DNA of 64,000 nt, from NCBI GenBank assembly GCA_034926415.1, contig JAYFRC010000011.1, positions 1-64,000 of the forward strand, in the 5' to 3' direction. Positions 8,250 to 15,591 of this stretch are shown in pieces. The stretch is from JAYFRC01 sp034926415. Its GTDB lineage: Bacteria; Bacillota; Clostridia; Oscillospirales; Oscillospiraceae. The notes beneath the pieces were generated by a model. The model was given only the letters and a program-made list of their open reading frames with translations. It was not told where the DNA came from and searched no databases. The first letter of the stretch is position 1. Each line of letters begins with the position of its first letter. The translations under genes and the position numbers were made by a program.

Positions 8250-9275
8250 ATGGAAAAGAAAAACATAGATTGGGCCAATCTCGGCTTCGGCTATATACAG
8301 ACCGACAAGAGATATGTATCCAACTACAAGCACGGAGCGTGGGACGATGGCTGCATCACAAGCGACGCCACTGTTACCATCAGCGAGTGCGCCGGCGTTC
8401 TCCAGTACGCCCAGACCTGTTTCGAGGGCATGAAGGCTTACACCACCGAGTCCGGCCATACTGTTGTATTCCGTCCCGACCTCAACGCCGAGCGTATGTT
8501 CAACACCGCTAAACGCCTCGAGATGCCGCAGTTCCCGGTCGAGCGTTTTCTTGATGCCATCGACAAAGTCGTCCGCGCCAACGAAGCCTATGTCCCGCCC
8601 TACGGCTCCGGCGCGACGCTGTATCTGCGTCCGTACATGTTCGGTTCAGGCGCCGTCATCGGGGTCAAGCCGGCAGACGAATACCAGTTCCGTGTGTTCG
8701 GTACCCCCGTCGGCCCCTATTTCAAGGGCGGAGCTAAGCCTCTCACCATTCGCGTCAGCGATTTCGATCGCGCGGCTCCCCGAGGCACGGGACACGTCAA
8801 GGCCGGCCTCAACTACGCCATGAGCCTCTATGCCATCGTTACCGCCCACGAAGAAGGCTTTGATGAAAATATGTACCTTGACGCAGCCACCCACACCAAG
8901 GTCGAGGAGACCGGCGGCGCAAACTTTATCTTCGTCACGAAGGACAACAAGGTCGTTACCCCAAAGTCGCCCAGCATCCTGCCTTCAATAACCCGCCGCA
9001 GTCTCATGTACGTCGCCAAGGAATACCTAGGACTCGAAGCCGAAGAGCGCGAGATCGAGTTCACCGAGGTCAAGGACTTCGCTGAATGCGGCCTTTGTGG
9101 CACGGCTGCCGTCATCTCCCCCGTCGGCAAGATAGTCGACCACGGAAATGAGATATGCTTCCCGAGCGGCATGGAGAAGATGGGTCCGACAATCAAGAAG
9201 CTCTACGATACCCTTACCGGAATCCAGATGGGCCGCATAGAGGCGCCCAAGGGCTGGATCCGCACCATTGACTGA
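8250..9275 (+). CDS. ilvE: Branched-chain amino acid aminotransferase
   Basis: PLP-dependent fold-IV aminotransferase that interconverts Leu, Ile and Val with their 2-oxo acids, using 2-oxoglutarate/glutamate. The 341-aa protein is of the longer BCAT group: QTCFEGMKAY near 56-64, RPYMFGSG near 127-134 and the PLP lysine at about 184 in GTGHVKAGLNYA, with EETGGANFIFV and GTAAVISPVG downstream. The ATG at 8250 has GGAAGGAA upstream; the longer open frame to 8187 starts inside the promoter and is rejected. It is a single gene with its own consensus promoter and terminator. In fermenters it also serves branched-chain fatty-acid precursor supply. Confidence 0.93.
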   Translation: MEKKNIDWANLGFGYIQTDKRYVSNYKHGAWDDGCITSDATVTISECAGVLQYAQTCFEGMKAYTTESGHTVVFRPDLNAERMFNTAKRLEMPQFPVERFLDAIDKVVRANEAYVPPYGSGATLYLRPYMFGSGAVIGVKPADEYQFRVFGTPVGPYFKGGAKPLTIRVSDFDRAAPRGTGHVKAGLNYAMSLYAIVTAHEEGFDENMYLDAATHTKVEETGGANFIFVTKDNKVVTPKSPSILPSITRRSLMYVAKEYLGLEAEEREIEFTEVKDFAECGLCGTAAVISPVGKIVDHGNEICFPSGMEKMGPTIKKLYDTLTGIQMGRIEAPKGWIRTID

Positions 9276-9296
9276 AAACAACATATATTTTCCGAA

Positions 9297-9331
9297 CCGG
9301 GCTTCCGAATGAACGGAAGCCCGGCTTTTTT
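9297..9331 (+). terminator. Intrinsic terminator of ilvE
   Basis: A perfect 11-bp stem (CCGGGCTTCCG with its complement), a 6-base loop and a following T run. Confidence 0.9.
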
Positions 9332-9407
9332 CGCGTTTTGAAGAATTTTCATCACCTTCTCCGTTATATATGCCAGTCGGATATTTCAGAAAATTTCCGA
9401 AAAAATA

Positions 9408-9461
9408 TTGACAAATCCGTAAATATGTATTACTGTTCTAATACACCTAATACAGTAATAC
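9408..9461 (+). promoter_or_regulatory. lafA promoter with inverted-repeat operator
   Basis: TTGACA at 9408-9413 would pair with a -10 at 9431-9436 (TACTGT). Over this -10 lies a perfect inverted repeat: GTATTACTGT (9427-9436) and ACAGTAATAC (9452-9461), 15 bases apart. Three direct AATACA words lie inside the right half. The layout suggests repression of the glycolipid cassette by a dimeric regulator not encoded here. Confidence 0.55.
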
Positions 9462-9490
9462 ACTTGAAATTGAAGGGACAGTACATAGCA

Positions 9491-10666
9491 ATGAAAATTC
9501 TTATAACAACCGATTGGTATTTACCCGCGGTAAACGGCGTAGTTGCTTCTGTTGTCAATCTGCGCCGCGAGCTGAATGCGCTCGGCCACGATGTGCGCGT
9601 GCTTACGCTCTCTTCCTCCGCCCGCTCCTTCTGCGACGGCGGAGTCACATATATAGGTTCGGCCGGAGCCGGGAGAATATACCCAGGAGCGAGGTTCCGC
9701 ACGGCGCCGGCCGAACGCCTTATACGCGACATCGTCGAATGGGGCCCGGACGTGGTTCACTCCCAGTGTGAATTCAGCACGTTCTTTATCGCGCGCAAAA
9801 TCGCGTCGGAGCTGGACGTGCCTCTCATACACACATATCACACGGTATATGAAAATTATACGCACTACTTTTCGCCGAGCGTCAAATGGGGACGGCGTGG
9901 CGTCGCATTGTTCTCGCGCTGGATGGCCAGGCACACCGACTGCGTCGTCGCCCCGACGGAAAAGGTGCGGACGCTTCTCCTTGGCTACGGCGTGAAGCGC
10001 CCCGTGTGCGTCATACCCACGGGGCTAGACCTCGCGCGCTTCCACGGCGGCTCGCCTGAGCGCTCGGCTGAGCTGAAGCGGAAGCTCGGCATACCTTCCG
10101 GCGACACGGTGCTTTTGTCGGTCGGACGAATCGCCGATGAAAAGAACATATCCGAGCTCCTTCGCGGTCTTGCCGCGCTGAAAGACAGCTCCGTCACGCT
10201 GCTCCTCGTAGGCGACGGCCCAAGCCGCGCGGAGATAGAATCTCTCGCCCAGCAGCTTGGCGTCGAAAAGAAAACCGTGTTTACGGGAATGATACCGCCG
10301 TCGGAGATTGCCGATTATTACAGGCTCGGCGACCTGTTTGTCAGCGCGTCCACAAGCGAGACGCAGGGTCTTACATATATCGAGGCGCTGGCCTCCGGCA
10401 CCCCTGCGCTCTGCCGCAGGGACGATTGCCTTGCCGGAGTTATAGAAAACGGCAAAAATGGTTGGCAGTACAATTCCATCGGCGATTTTACCGAGAGAGC
10501 GAAATGGTTTGCAGCCAATCGCGGAGAACGTGCGAAAATGTCCGCGGCGGCCGCACTCTCAGCCGAAAAATTCTCTTCCGAGCTCTTTGCAAAGCGCATT
10601 GCGGCACTTTACAGGAATGAGATAGAGGCGCATGGACGCCGCGGATCAACTGGGGCAGCGGCATGA
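9491..10666 (+). CDS. GT4 glycosyltransferase, LafA-like diacylglycerol glucosyltransferase
   Basis: Probably transfers glucose from UDP-glucose to diacylglycerol to make monoglucosyl-diacylglycerol, the first step of membrane glycolipid or lipoteichoic-acid anchor synthesis. It is a 391-aa GT-B fold protein: N-terminus MKILITTDWYLPAVNGVV, the acceptor-side signature PLIHTYHTVYENYTHYF (a hallmark of LafA/alMGS enzymes), and the GT4 E-x7-E motif ETQGLTYIE. Start: the ATG at 9491 matches the conserved N-terminus; the longer frame to 9338 crosses the promoter. It overlaps the next gene by 4 bases (ATGA). The pairing with a LafB-like enzyme two genes on strongly supports the assignment. Confidence 0.8.
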   Translation: MKILITTDWYLPAVNGVVASVVNLRRELNALGHDVRVLTLSSSARSFCDGGVTYIGSAGAGRIYPGARFRTAPAERLIRDIVEWGPDVVHSQCEFSTFFIARKIASELDVPLIHTYHTVYENYTHYFSPSVKWGRRGVALFSRWMARHTDCVVAPTEKVRTLLLGYGVKRPVCVIPTGLDLARFHGGSPERSAELKRKLGIPSGDTVLLSVGRIADEKNISELLRGLAALKDSSVTLLLVGDGPSRAEIESLAQQLGVEKKTVFTGMIPPSEIADYYRLGDLFVSASTSETQGLTYIEALASGTPALCRRDDCLAGVIENGKNGWQYNSIGDFTERAKWFAANRGERAKMSAAAALSAEKFSSELFAKRIAALYRNEIEAHGRRGSTGAAA

Positions 10667-11262
10667 CGAAGACCGCTGTTTATCCCGCGCTGCGCTGGAT
10701 GCCCTTAATTGGGCTTGCTGCCTGCGTTTTTATCTCCATCTGGGGCTGGCGCACGGGCGTGCTGACAAATGAGGATGCGCTGCGTGCTTACATCGACGGC
10801 TGCGGCATATTCGGCGCGCTGCTGTTCATACTGTTTCAGGCCGTACAGGTCGTAGTGCCTATACTCCCTGGCGGCATCGGCTGTCTTGTCGGAGTGATAC
10901 TGTTTGGCCCCATCAAGGGTTTCTTATACAATTACATCGGCATATGCGCGGGCTCAATACTCGCCTTCGCGATCGCGAGGAGCTGCGGAAAGCCGCTTCT
11001 GTCCAGGCTGTTCTCTGAGAAAACGATAGACAAATACGAGGCGTGGACAAGCAGCGGAAACAAATTCACAAAGCTCTTCACCGTGGCAATATTTCTCCCC
11101 GTAGCGCCGGACGATTTTCTATGCTATCTCGCCGGGACGACCGAGATGAAGTGGCGGCAGTTCGTTCCGATAATCCTGCTCGGCAAACCTTTCGCCATCG
11201 CCATGTACAGTCTGTGCCTGGCCTTTATTTGGGAACATATAGTTCCCTTGATAGGAGGATAA
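10663..11262 (+). CDS. TVP38/TMEM64 (DedA-like) membrane protein
   Basis: 199-aa multi-spanning membrane protein with the VTT/SNARE-associated domain: VVVPILPGGIGCLVGVILFGP and GSILAFAIARSCGKPLL, then a re-entrant FLPVAPDDFLCYLAG segment. Family members move lipids across membranes or maintain membrane potential. Its position inside a glycolipid operon, coupled to both glycosyltransferases (4-base overlap upstream, 3-base gap downstream), suggests it flips or positions the glycolipid or its precursor. That role is inferred from context. Confidence 0.8.
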   Translation: MTKTAVYPALRWMPLIGLAACVFISIWGWRTGVLTNEDALRAYIDGCGIFGALLFILFQAVQVVVPILPGGIGCLVGVILFGPIKGFLYNYIGICAGSILAFAIARSCGKPLLSRLFSEKTIDKYEAWTSSGNKFTKLFTVAIFLPVAPDDFLCYLAGTTEMKWRQFVPIILLGKPFAIAMYSLCLAFIWEHIVPLIGG

Positions 11263-11265
11263 TGT

Positions 11266-12309
11266 ATGTCTGTTTTTATTTACGACGGCGGCTTTGGTAT
11301 CGTCAAAAAAAGCGGCGTCGGACAAGCTGTTCTTCATCAACGCGCGATGCTTGCCTCCGTCGACATAAATACGGCGAAAAGCTGGTCCGAGCCCTCCGGT
11401 ATCGTACATATCAACACCGTCTTTCCCGATTCCGTGCTTGCGGCGCTCCGTGCCCGCGCCATGGGAAAAAAGGTCGTATATTACGGTCACTCGACCGAGA
11501 AGGATTTCCGCGACTCCTTCCGCGGCTCAAATTATTTTGCTCCGAAATTTAAGAGCTGGATAAAATTCTGCTATAACCTCGGCGACATTGTGCTCACGCC
11601 GACAGAGTACTCGAAGAGCCTGCTGCTCGAATATGGCGTTAAACGGCCTATTTACAGCATATCGAACGGCGTAGACACCGATTTCTTCGCGCCTAGCCGC
11701 GAGCGCGGCGCGGCTTTCAGAGCACGTTTAGGCATAGGCGCAGATGAGAAGGTAGTAATCTCGGTCGGGCATTTCATGGCGCGCAAGGGGCTTCCCGATT
11801 TTGTCGCGCTCGCGCGGAGTCTGCCCTCTGTGCGCTTCATCTGGTTTGGAAGCACCGATTTGAGGCTCGTCCCCAAAAACATACGCGACGCCATCAATTA
11901 CGCGCCGTCGAATCTGTGCTTTTTCGGCTACATCAGCGCAGACGAGCTGCGTGACGCTTACTGTGGCGCGGACATTTTCGCATTTATGAGTCACGAGGAG
12001 ACCGAGGGCATAGTCGTTCTCGAGGCTCTCGCCTGCGGCACGCCCACGGTTCTGCGCGACATCCCAGTGTATTCGGGCTGGCTTGAAAACGGGCGTGACG
12101 TGTACAAGGCGCGGGACGTCTACGGCTTTACCTCCGCGGTTTCCGGACTGCTTTCAGGCTCGCTTCCCTCTCTTTCCGAAAACGGAAGAAAGACCGCTGA
12201 ATCCCGAAGCATACGCGCCGTTGGCAAAAAACTGATGGGTATCTACGCCGACGCGGGGCTGCTCCCCGAAGCCAAAAGCGTCGCGTTCACCGCGTCCACG
12301 CCGGAATAA
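11266..12309 (+). CDS. GT4 glycosyltransferase, LafB/CpoA-like diglycosyl-diacylglycerol synthase
   Basis: Probably adds the second sugar (Gal or Glc) to monoglucosyl-diacylglycerol. The 347-aa protein shows the LafB/CpoA-type run VHINTVFPDSVLAALRA, KKVVYYGHSTEKDF, the block from GSNYFAPKFKSWIKFCYN, TPTEYSKSLLLEYGVKRPIY and the E-x7-E motif EETEGIVVLE. An AGGAGG site precedes the ATG by a few bases. Last gene of the lafA-TVP38-lafB operon; a bidirectional terminator follows. Confidence 0.82.
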   Translation: MSVFIYDGGFGIVKKSGVGQAVLHQRAMLASVDINTAKSWSEPSGIVHINTVFPDSVLAALRARAMGKKVVYYGHSTEKDFRDSFRGSNYFAPKFKSWIKFCYNLGDIVLTPTEYSKSLLLEYGVKRPIYSISNGVDTDFFAPSRERGAAFRARLGIGADEKVVISVGHFMARKGLPDFVALARSLPSVRFIWFGSTDLRLVPKNIRDAINYAPSNLCFFGYISADELRDAYCGADIFAFMSHEETEGIVVLEALACGTPTVLRDIPVYSGWLENGRDVYKARDVYGFTSAVSGLLSGSLPSLSENGRKTAESRSIRAVGKKLMGIYADAGLLPEAKSVAFTASTPE

Positions 12310-12324
12310 AGATTACGGAAAATA

Positions 12325-12367
12325 AAAACCCGGACCTTTGCAGCAAACTGCTAAGGTCCGGGTTTTT
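12325..12367. terminator. Bidirectional terminator between lafB and tsf
   Basis: A 14-bp stem (AAAACCCGGACCTT and complement) with A and T runs on the two sides, between two converging genes. Confidence 0.9.
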
Positions 12368-12379
12368 TATTGTTTTCGA

Positions 12380-13291
12380 TTACTTTACAAGAGACGCGAT
12401 CTCATCGGCGAAGTTTTCCTGTCTCTTCTCGATGCCCTCGCCCTTTTCAAAGCGGACGGCATCCTTGAAGGTGACGGTGCCGCCGAGAGCCTTGGCCGCT
12501 GAAGCGATATACTTCTCGACGGTCATGCTGCTGTCCTTGACGAACTCCTGCTGTAGCAGGCAGTTCTCCGCGTAGAACTTGTTGATCTTGCCCATGACGA
12601 TGCTGTCCTTGACCTTATCGGGCTTGGAAGCCATCTTGGGGTCGTTATCCATCTGAACGAGCATGATCTTCTTCTCCTCGTCGAGAACGTCCTGGGGAAC
12701 GCGGGATTTGTCCCAGAAACGGGGATTCAGAGCCGCAATCTGCATCGCGACATCCTTGCCTATCTCTGTAGCGTCGATGCCTCCGGTAACTTCAAGATTA
12801 ACGATTACGCCTATCCTGCCGCCGCCGTGGATATAGGGTACGGAAACGCCCTGTGCGAAACGGACGAAGCGGCGGACCTTGATGTTCTCACCTATGACCA
12901 GGACAAGCTCCTGCTGCTGCTGGGTAACGGTCAGGTCGGTTCCGTTGTATTTTTCGTTCATGAGCGTATCGAGGTCGGCGGGATTTGTCTTTGCGACAGT
13001 CTCGGCCACACCTTTGACGAACTCGACGAATTTCTCGTTCTTGCCGACGAAGTCGGTCTCTGCGTTGACCTCGACAACGACTCCGATACCGTCGATATCA
13101 GCGGCGTAAGCCATGCCCTCGGCCGCGATGCGGCCGGCCTTTTTGACGGAAGCGGCGACGCCCTTCTCGCGAAGCCACTCAATAGCCTTTTCTGTATCTC
13201 CATCGGAAGCGGTAAGCGCTTTCTTGCAGTCCATCATGCCCGCTCCGGTCTTTTCGCGCAGGTCCTTAACGTCAGATGCGGTAAATGCCAT
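12380..13291 (-). CDS. tsf: Translation elongation factor Ts
   Basis: Nucleotide exchange factor that releases GDP from EF-Tu. The 303-aa protein begins MAFTASDVKDLREKTGAGMMDCKKAL, the universal EF-Ts N-terminus, then the TDFV motif (EVNAETDFVGKNEKFVEFV) and two dimerisation subdomains with VAMQIAALNPRFW. The ATG at 13291 sits after an AGGAGG site. Second gene of the rpsB-tsf operon. Confidence 0.97.
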   Translation of the reverse strand: MAFTASDVKDLREKTGAGMMDCKKALTASDGDTEKAIEWLREKGVAASVKKAGRIAAEGMAYAADIDGIGVVVEVNAETDFVGKNEKFVEFVKGVAETVAKTNPADLDTLMNEKYNGTDLTVTQQQQELVLVIGENIKVRRFVRFAQGVSVPYIHGGGRIGVIVNLEVTGGIDATEIGKDVAMQIAALNPRFWDKSRVPQDVLDEEKKIMLVQMDNDPKMASKPDKVKDSIVMGKINKFYAENCLLQQEFVKDSSMTVEKYIASAAKALGGTVTFKDAVRFEKGEGIEKRQENFADEIASLVK

Positions 13292-13336
13292 AATGCTATT
13301 CCTCCTGTAATTTTCTTTTGTCGCTTTGAGCAATAT

Positions 13337-13366
13337 AAAAGGGGCGGCGATATGACTCCCCGCCCC
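13337..13366 (-). terminator. Hairpin/attenuator between rpsB and tsf
   Basis: On the minus strand GGGGCGG pairs with CCGCCCC and is followed by TTTT, in the rpsB-tsf gap. It is probably a leaky terminator adjusting EF-Ts output relative to S2, as known for this operon in other bacteria. Confidence 0.6.
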
Positions 13367-13383
13367 CTTAAAGGTTCTTTAGA

Positions 13384-14127
13384 TTATTCTGCGGCGGGAG
13401 CTGCGGCTTCCGGAGCTTCGGCAGCTTCCATCTGCTCGCCCTGTCTGCCCTCGAGCACGGCGTTGGCCATAACGGAAGCAATCAGCTTGATGGCGCGGAT
13501 AGCGTCGTCGTTGCCGGGGATGGGGTAATCTATCTCGTCGGGGTCGCAGTTGGTGTCGGCGATGGCGACGACGGGAATGTGCAGCTTATGAGCCTCGGCG
13601 ATGGCGTTGAGCTCCTTGCGGGTATCGATGATGAACACCGCGCTGGGCAGCTTCTTCATTTCCTTGACGCCGCCGAGATATTTCTCGAGCTTGGCAATCT
13701 CTCCAAGGTGCTTCATAACTTCCTTCTTGGGAAGCATATCAAAAGTGCCGTCTTCCTGCATTCTCTTGAGTTGGTTCAGACGGTCGACGCGGCCGCGCAT
13801 CGTCTTGAAGTTGGTCATCATGCCGCCGAGCCAGCGGGCGTTGACATAGTACTGGCCGCAGCGCTCTGCCTCTTCCTTAATCGCTTCCTGAGCCTGCTTC
13901 TTTGTGCCGACCATAAGGATGCTATCGCCGTTCTCGGAAAGCTGACGGACAAAGTTATAAGCCTCTTCCAGCTTCTTGACGGTCTTCTGCAGGTCGACAA
14001 TGTAGATTCCGTTGCGCTCCGTATAGATATAGGGAGCCATTTTTGGATTCCAGCGGCGGGTCTGGTGTCCGAAATGGACGCCCGCTTCGAGCAGCTGCTT
14101 CATGGATACGACGTTTTGATTTGCCAT
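13384..14127 (-). CDS. rpsB: 30S ribosomal protein S2
   Basis: Small-subunit ribosomal protein S2 (247 aa). VSMKQLLEAGVHFGHQTRRWNPKM and YIYTERNGIYIVDLQKT are universal S2 sequences, followed by WLGGMMTNF and VVAIADTNCDPD(E)IDYPIPGNDDA. The start is the ATG at 14125-14127; the upstream TTG at 14145 lies inside the GGAGG ribosome site itself. The Ala/Glu-rich C-terminal tail is typical of Firmicutes. Operon head with a 120-base leader. Confidence 0.97.
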   Translation of the reverse strand: MANQNVVSMKQLLEAGVHFGHQTRRWNPKMAPYIYTERNGIYIVDLQKTVKKLEEAYNFVRQLSENGDSILMVGTKKQAQEAIKEEAERCGQYYVNARWLGGMMTNFKTMRGRVDRLNQLKRMQEDGTFDMLPKKEVMKHLGEIAKLEKYLGGVKEMKKLPSAVFIIDTRKELNAIAEAHKLHIPVVAIADTNCDPDEIDYPIPGNDDAIRAIKLIASVMANAVLEGRQGEQMEAAEAPEAAAPAAE

Positions 14128-14149
14128 GTTTTGATTTTCCTCCAATTAT

Positions 14150-14240
14150 AATTTAGTTTGTGCAACCTCCGGCCAAGTCATCCCTTCGGCTAACCGGGAA
14201 TCCGTCCCGGCACCGACCGAAAGTCATTAAGGCCGTGTGT
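14150..14240 (-). ncRNA. Structured rpsB leader (candidate autoregulatory element)
   Basis: The 5' leader of rpsB has nested complementary segments on the minus strand: CTTTCGG with CCGAAGG, and inside it CCGGGA with TCCCGG, flanked by GGCC blocks able to pair. Ribosomal protein S2 leaders are known autoregulatory sites in several phyla. Assignment to a named RNA family was not possible. Confidence 0.4.
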
Positions 14241-14254
14241 AATTACGCTGAAAT

Positions 14255-14283
14255 AATATACCATAATAAGTTATAAATTGCAA
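14255..14283 (-). promoter_or_regulatory. rpsB promoter
   Basis: Minus-strand TTGCAA (14278-14283), a 17-base spacer and TATATT (14255-14260). Confidence 0.65.
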
Positions 14284-14348
14284 GGCGTTTTTGCGTTAAA
14301 TCTTTAGTTTTTCGCTGTTTTTTCTTATTTTTGCCGCGGCGGCGCCAT

Positions 14349-14636
14349 TTATCCGAATCTTCGTCTCCTTTTCGGCGGCGGCGACGGATTCTGACGCTGA
14401 AGCGACCTGTCGATAAGTATTATATCGTCGCCGATGCGCTTAACGCTGTCCCACGGGATATAGTATTCCTCTCCCCTTCCGAAAAGGCCGAAAAATCTGT
14501 ACCCGCCCGGGACTATGACAGCGCAAAGCTTCCCCTCTGGCATTTCAATATCCACGTCGTCGATAAAGCCGAGCCGGGCTCCGTCGCAAATGTTTATTAC
14601 TTCCTTGTTGCGTAAGTCGCCGAACCTGCACCTCAT
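14349..14636 (-). CDS. YlmC/YmxH family sporulation protein (PRC-barrel)
   Basis: A 95-aa PRC-barrel protein of the YlmC/YmxH family, linked to sporulation in Bacillus and Clostridia. Core sequence FGDLRNKEVINICDGARLGFIDDVDIEMPEG, then the second half VIVPGGYRFFGLFGRGEEYYIPWDSVKRIGDDIILID; the basic, Pro-rich tail (after residue 80) is variable. GGAGGTG precedes the ATG. It is divergent from sigG. On its upstream side an ATA box, 17 bases and CATATATC resemble a weak sigma-E promoter. The molecular role is unknown. Confidence 0.85.
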   Translation of the reverse strand: MRCRFGDLRNKEVINICDGARLGFIDDVDIEMPEGKLCAVIVPGGYRFFGLFGRGEEYYIPWDSVKRIGDDIILIDRSLQRQNPSPPPKRRRRFG

Positions 14637-14702
14637 ATGCGCACCTCCGTTTCTCTTAACGATATATGCGCGGCGCGGTAAGTCCTATGCGCGCCGGAGC
14701 GC

Positions 14703-14731
14703 GTATAAAACAACCCTTTCGCGGCAATACT
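14703..14731 (+). promoter_or_regulatory. Sigma-F/sigma-G type promoter of sigG
   Basis: GTATA (14703-14707), a 15-base spacer and GGCAATACT (14723-14731) match the forespore consensus GYATA-N15/16-GGNNANANT. This is the class that drives spoIIIG in Bacillus. Confidence 0.75.
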
Positions 14732-14766
14732 GTCATCAATACGGGTTTGCTGTGGGAGGCGTTTCG

Positions 14767-15540
14767 ATGCAGGGAAAGGTCGAAATCTGCGGAGTCAATA
14801 CGTCCAAGCTAAGACGGCTTAAAAACGAAGAGACAATGGACCTGCTCCGCAGAACCAAGCAGGGCGACAAAAAGGCGCGGGAGGAGCTCATCTCTGGAAA
14901 CCTGCGCCTTGTGCTTTCCGTGATACAAAAATTCTCAGGACGCGGAGAAAACGCGGACGACCTGTTTCAGGTCGGCTGCATAGGTCTTATAAAAGCAATT
15001 GACAACTTCGATATAAATCAACCGGTAAAATTTTCCACATACGGTGTGCCCATGATAATCGGCGAGATACGGCGCTATCTTCGGGACAACAGTTCAATAC
15101 GCGTAAGCCGAAGCATGCGCGACACGGCCTACCGCGTGCTCCGGGTCAAGGAGAAGATAATGGGCGAAACTCAGCGTGAACCGACGGTCGAACAGATAGC
15201 CGCCGAACTCGGGATACCGAGAGAGGAAGTCGTCTTCGCTCTCGACGCGATAATGGAGCCTGTATCGCTCTATGAGCCTGTATACTCCGACGGAAGCGGC
15301 GACGCGATATGCGTTATGGATCAGGTCAGCGACACAAAAAACACCGACGAAAGCTGGATAGACCAGATAGCGCTCAAGGAAGCCGTACGGCGACTGACCG
15401 ACCGAGAAAAAAACATCCTAGCCCTGCGTTTTTATGACGGAAAAACGCAGATGGAAGTATCGAACGAGGTTGGCATCTCGCAGGCTCAGGTGTCGCGTCT
15501 GGAAAAAAATGCCATAAACCAAATAAAAAAAGAATTATAA
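14767..15540 (+). CDS. sigG: RNA polymerase sporulation sigma factor SigG
   Basis: Late forespore sigma factor. The 257-aa protein starts MQGKVEICGVNTSKL, a SigG-specific N-terminus, followed by region 2 (DDLFQVGCIGLIKAIDNFD and KFSTYGVPMIIGEIRRYLRD), region 3 and region 4 ending ISQAQVSRLEKNAINQIKKEL. The ATG at 14767 has GGGAGG upstream; the longer open frame overlaps ylmC and is rejected. It stands alone here, not beside sigE. Its promoter matches the sigma-F/G class, so expression should follow SigF activation, with autoregulation. Confidence 0.95.
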   Translation: MQGKVEICGVNTSKLRRLKNEETMDLLRRTKQGDKKAREELISGNLRLVLSVIQKFSGRGENADDLFQVGCIGLIKAIDNFDINQPVKFSTYGVPMIIGEIRRYLRDNSSIRVSRSMRDTAYRVLRVKEKIMGETQREPTVEQIAAELGIPREEVVFALDAIMEPVSLYEPVYSDGSGDAICVMDQVSDTKNTDESWIDQIALKEAVRRLTDREKNILALRFYDGKTQMEVSNEVGISQAQVSRLEKNAINQIKKEL

Positions 15541-15548
15541 AACAAAAA

Positions 15549-15588
15549 TGCAGGGCTTTCGCATTTTGTGAAAGCCCTGTATTTTTTG
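15549..15588. terminator. Bidirectional terminator between sigG and glnS
   Basis: CAGGGCTTTC (15551-15560) pairs perfectly with 15570-15579 and a T run follows; the two flanking genes converge. Confidence 0.88.
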
Positions 15589-15591
15589 CTA

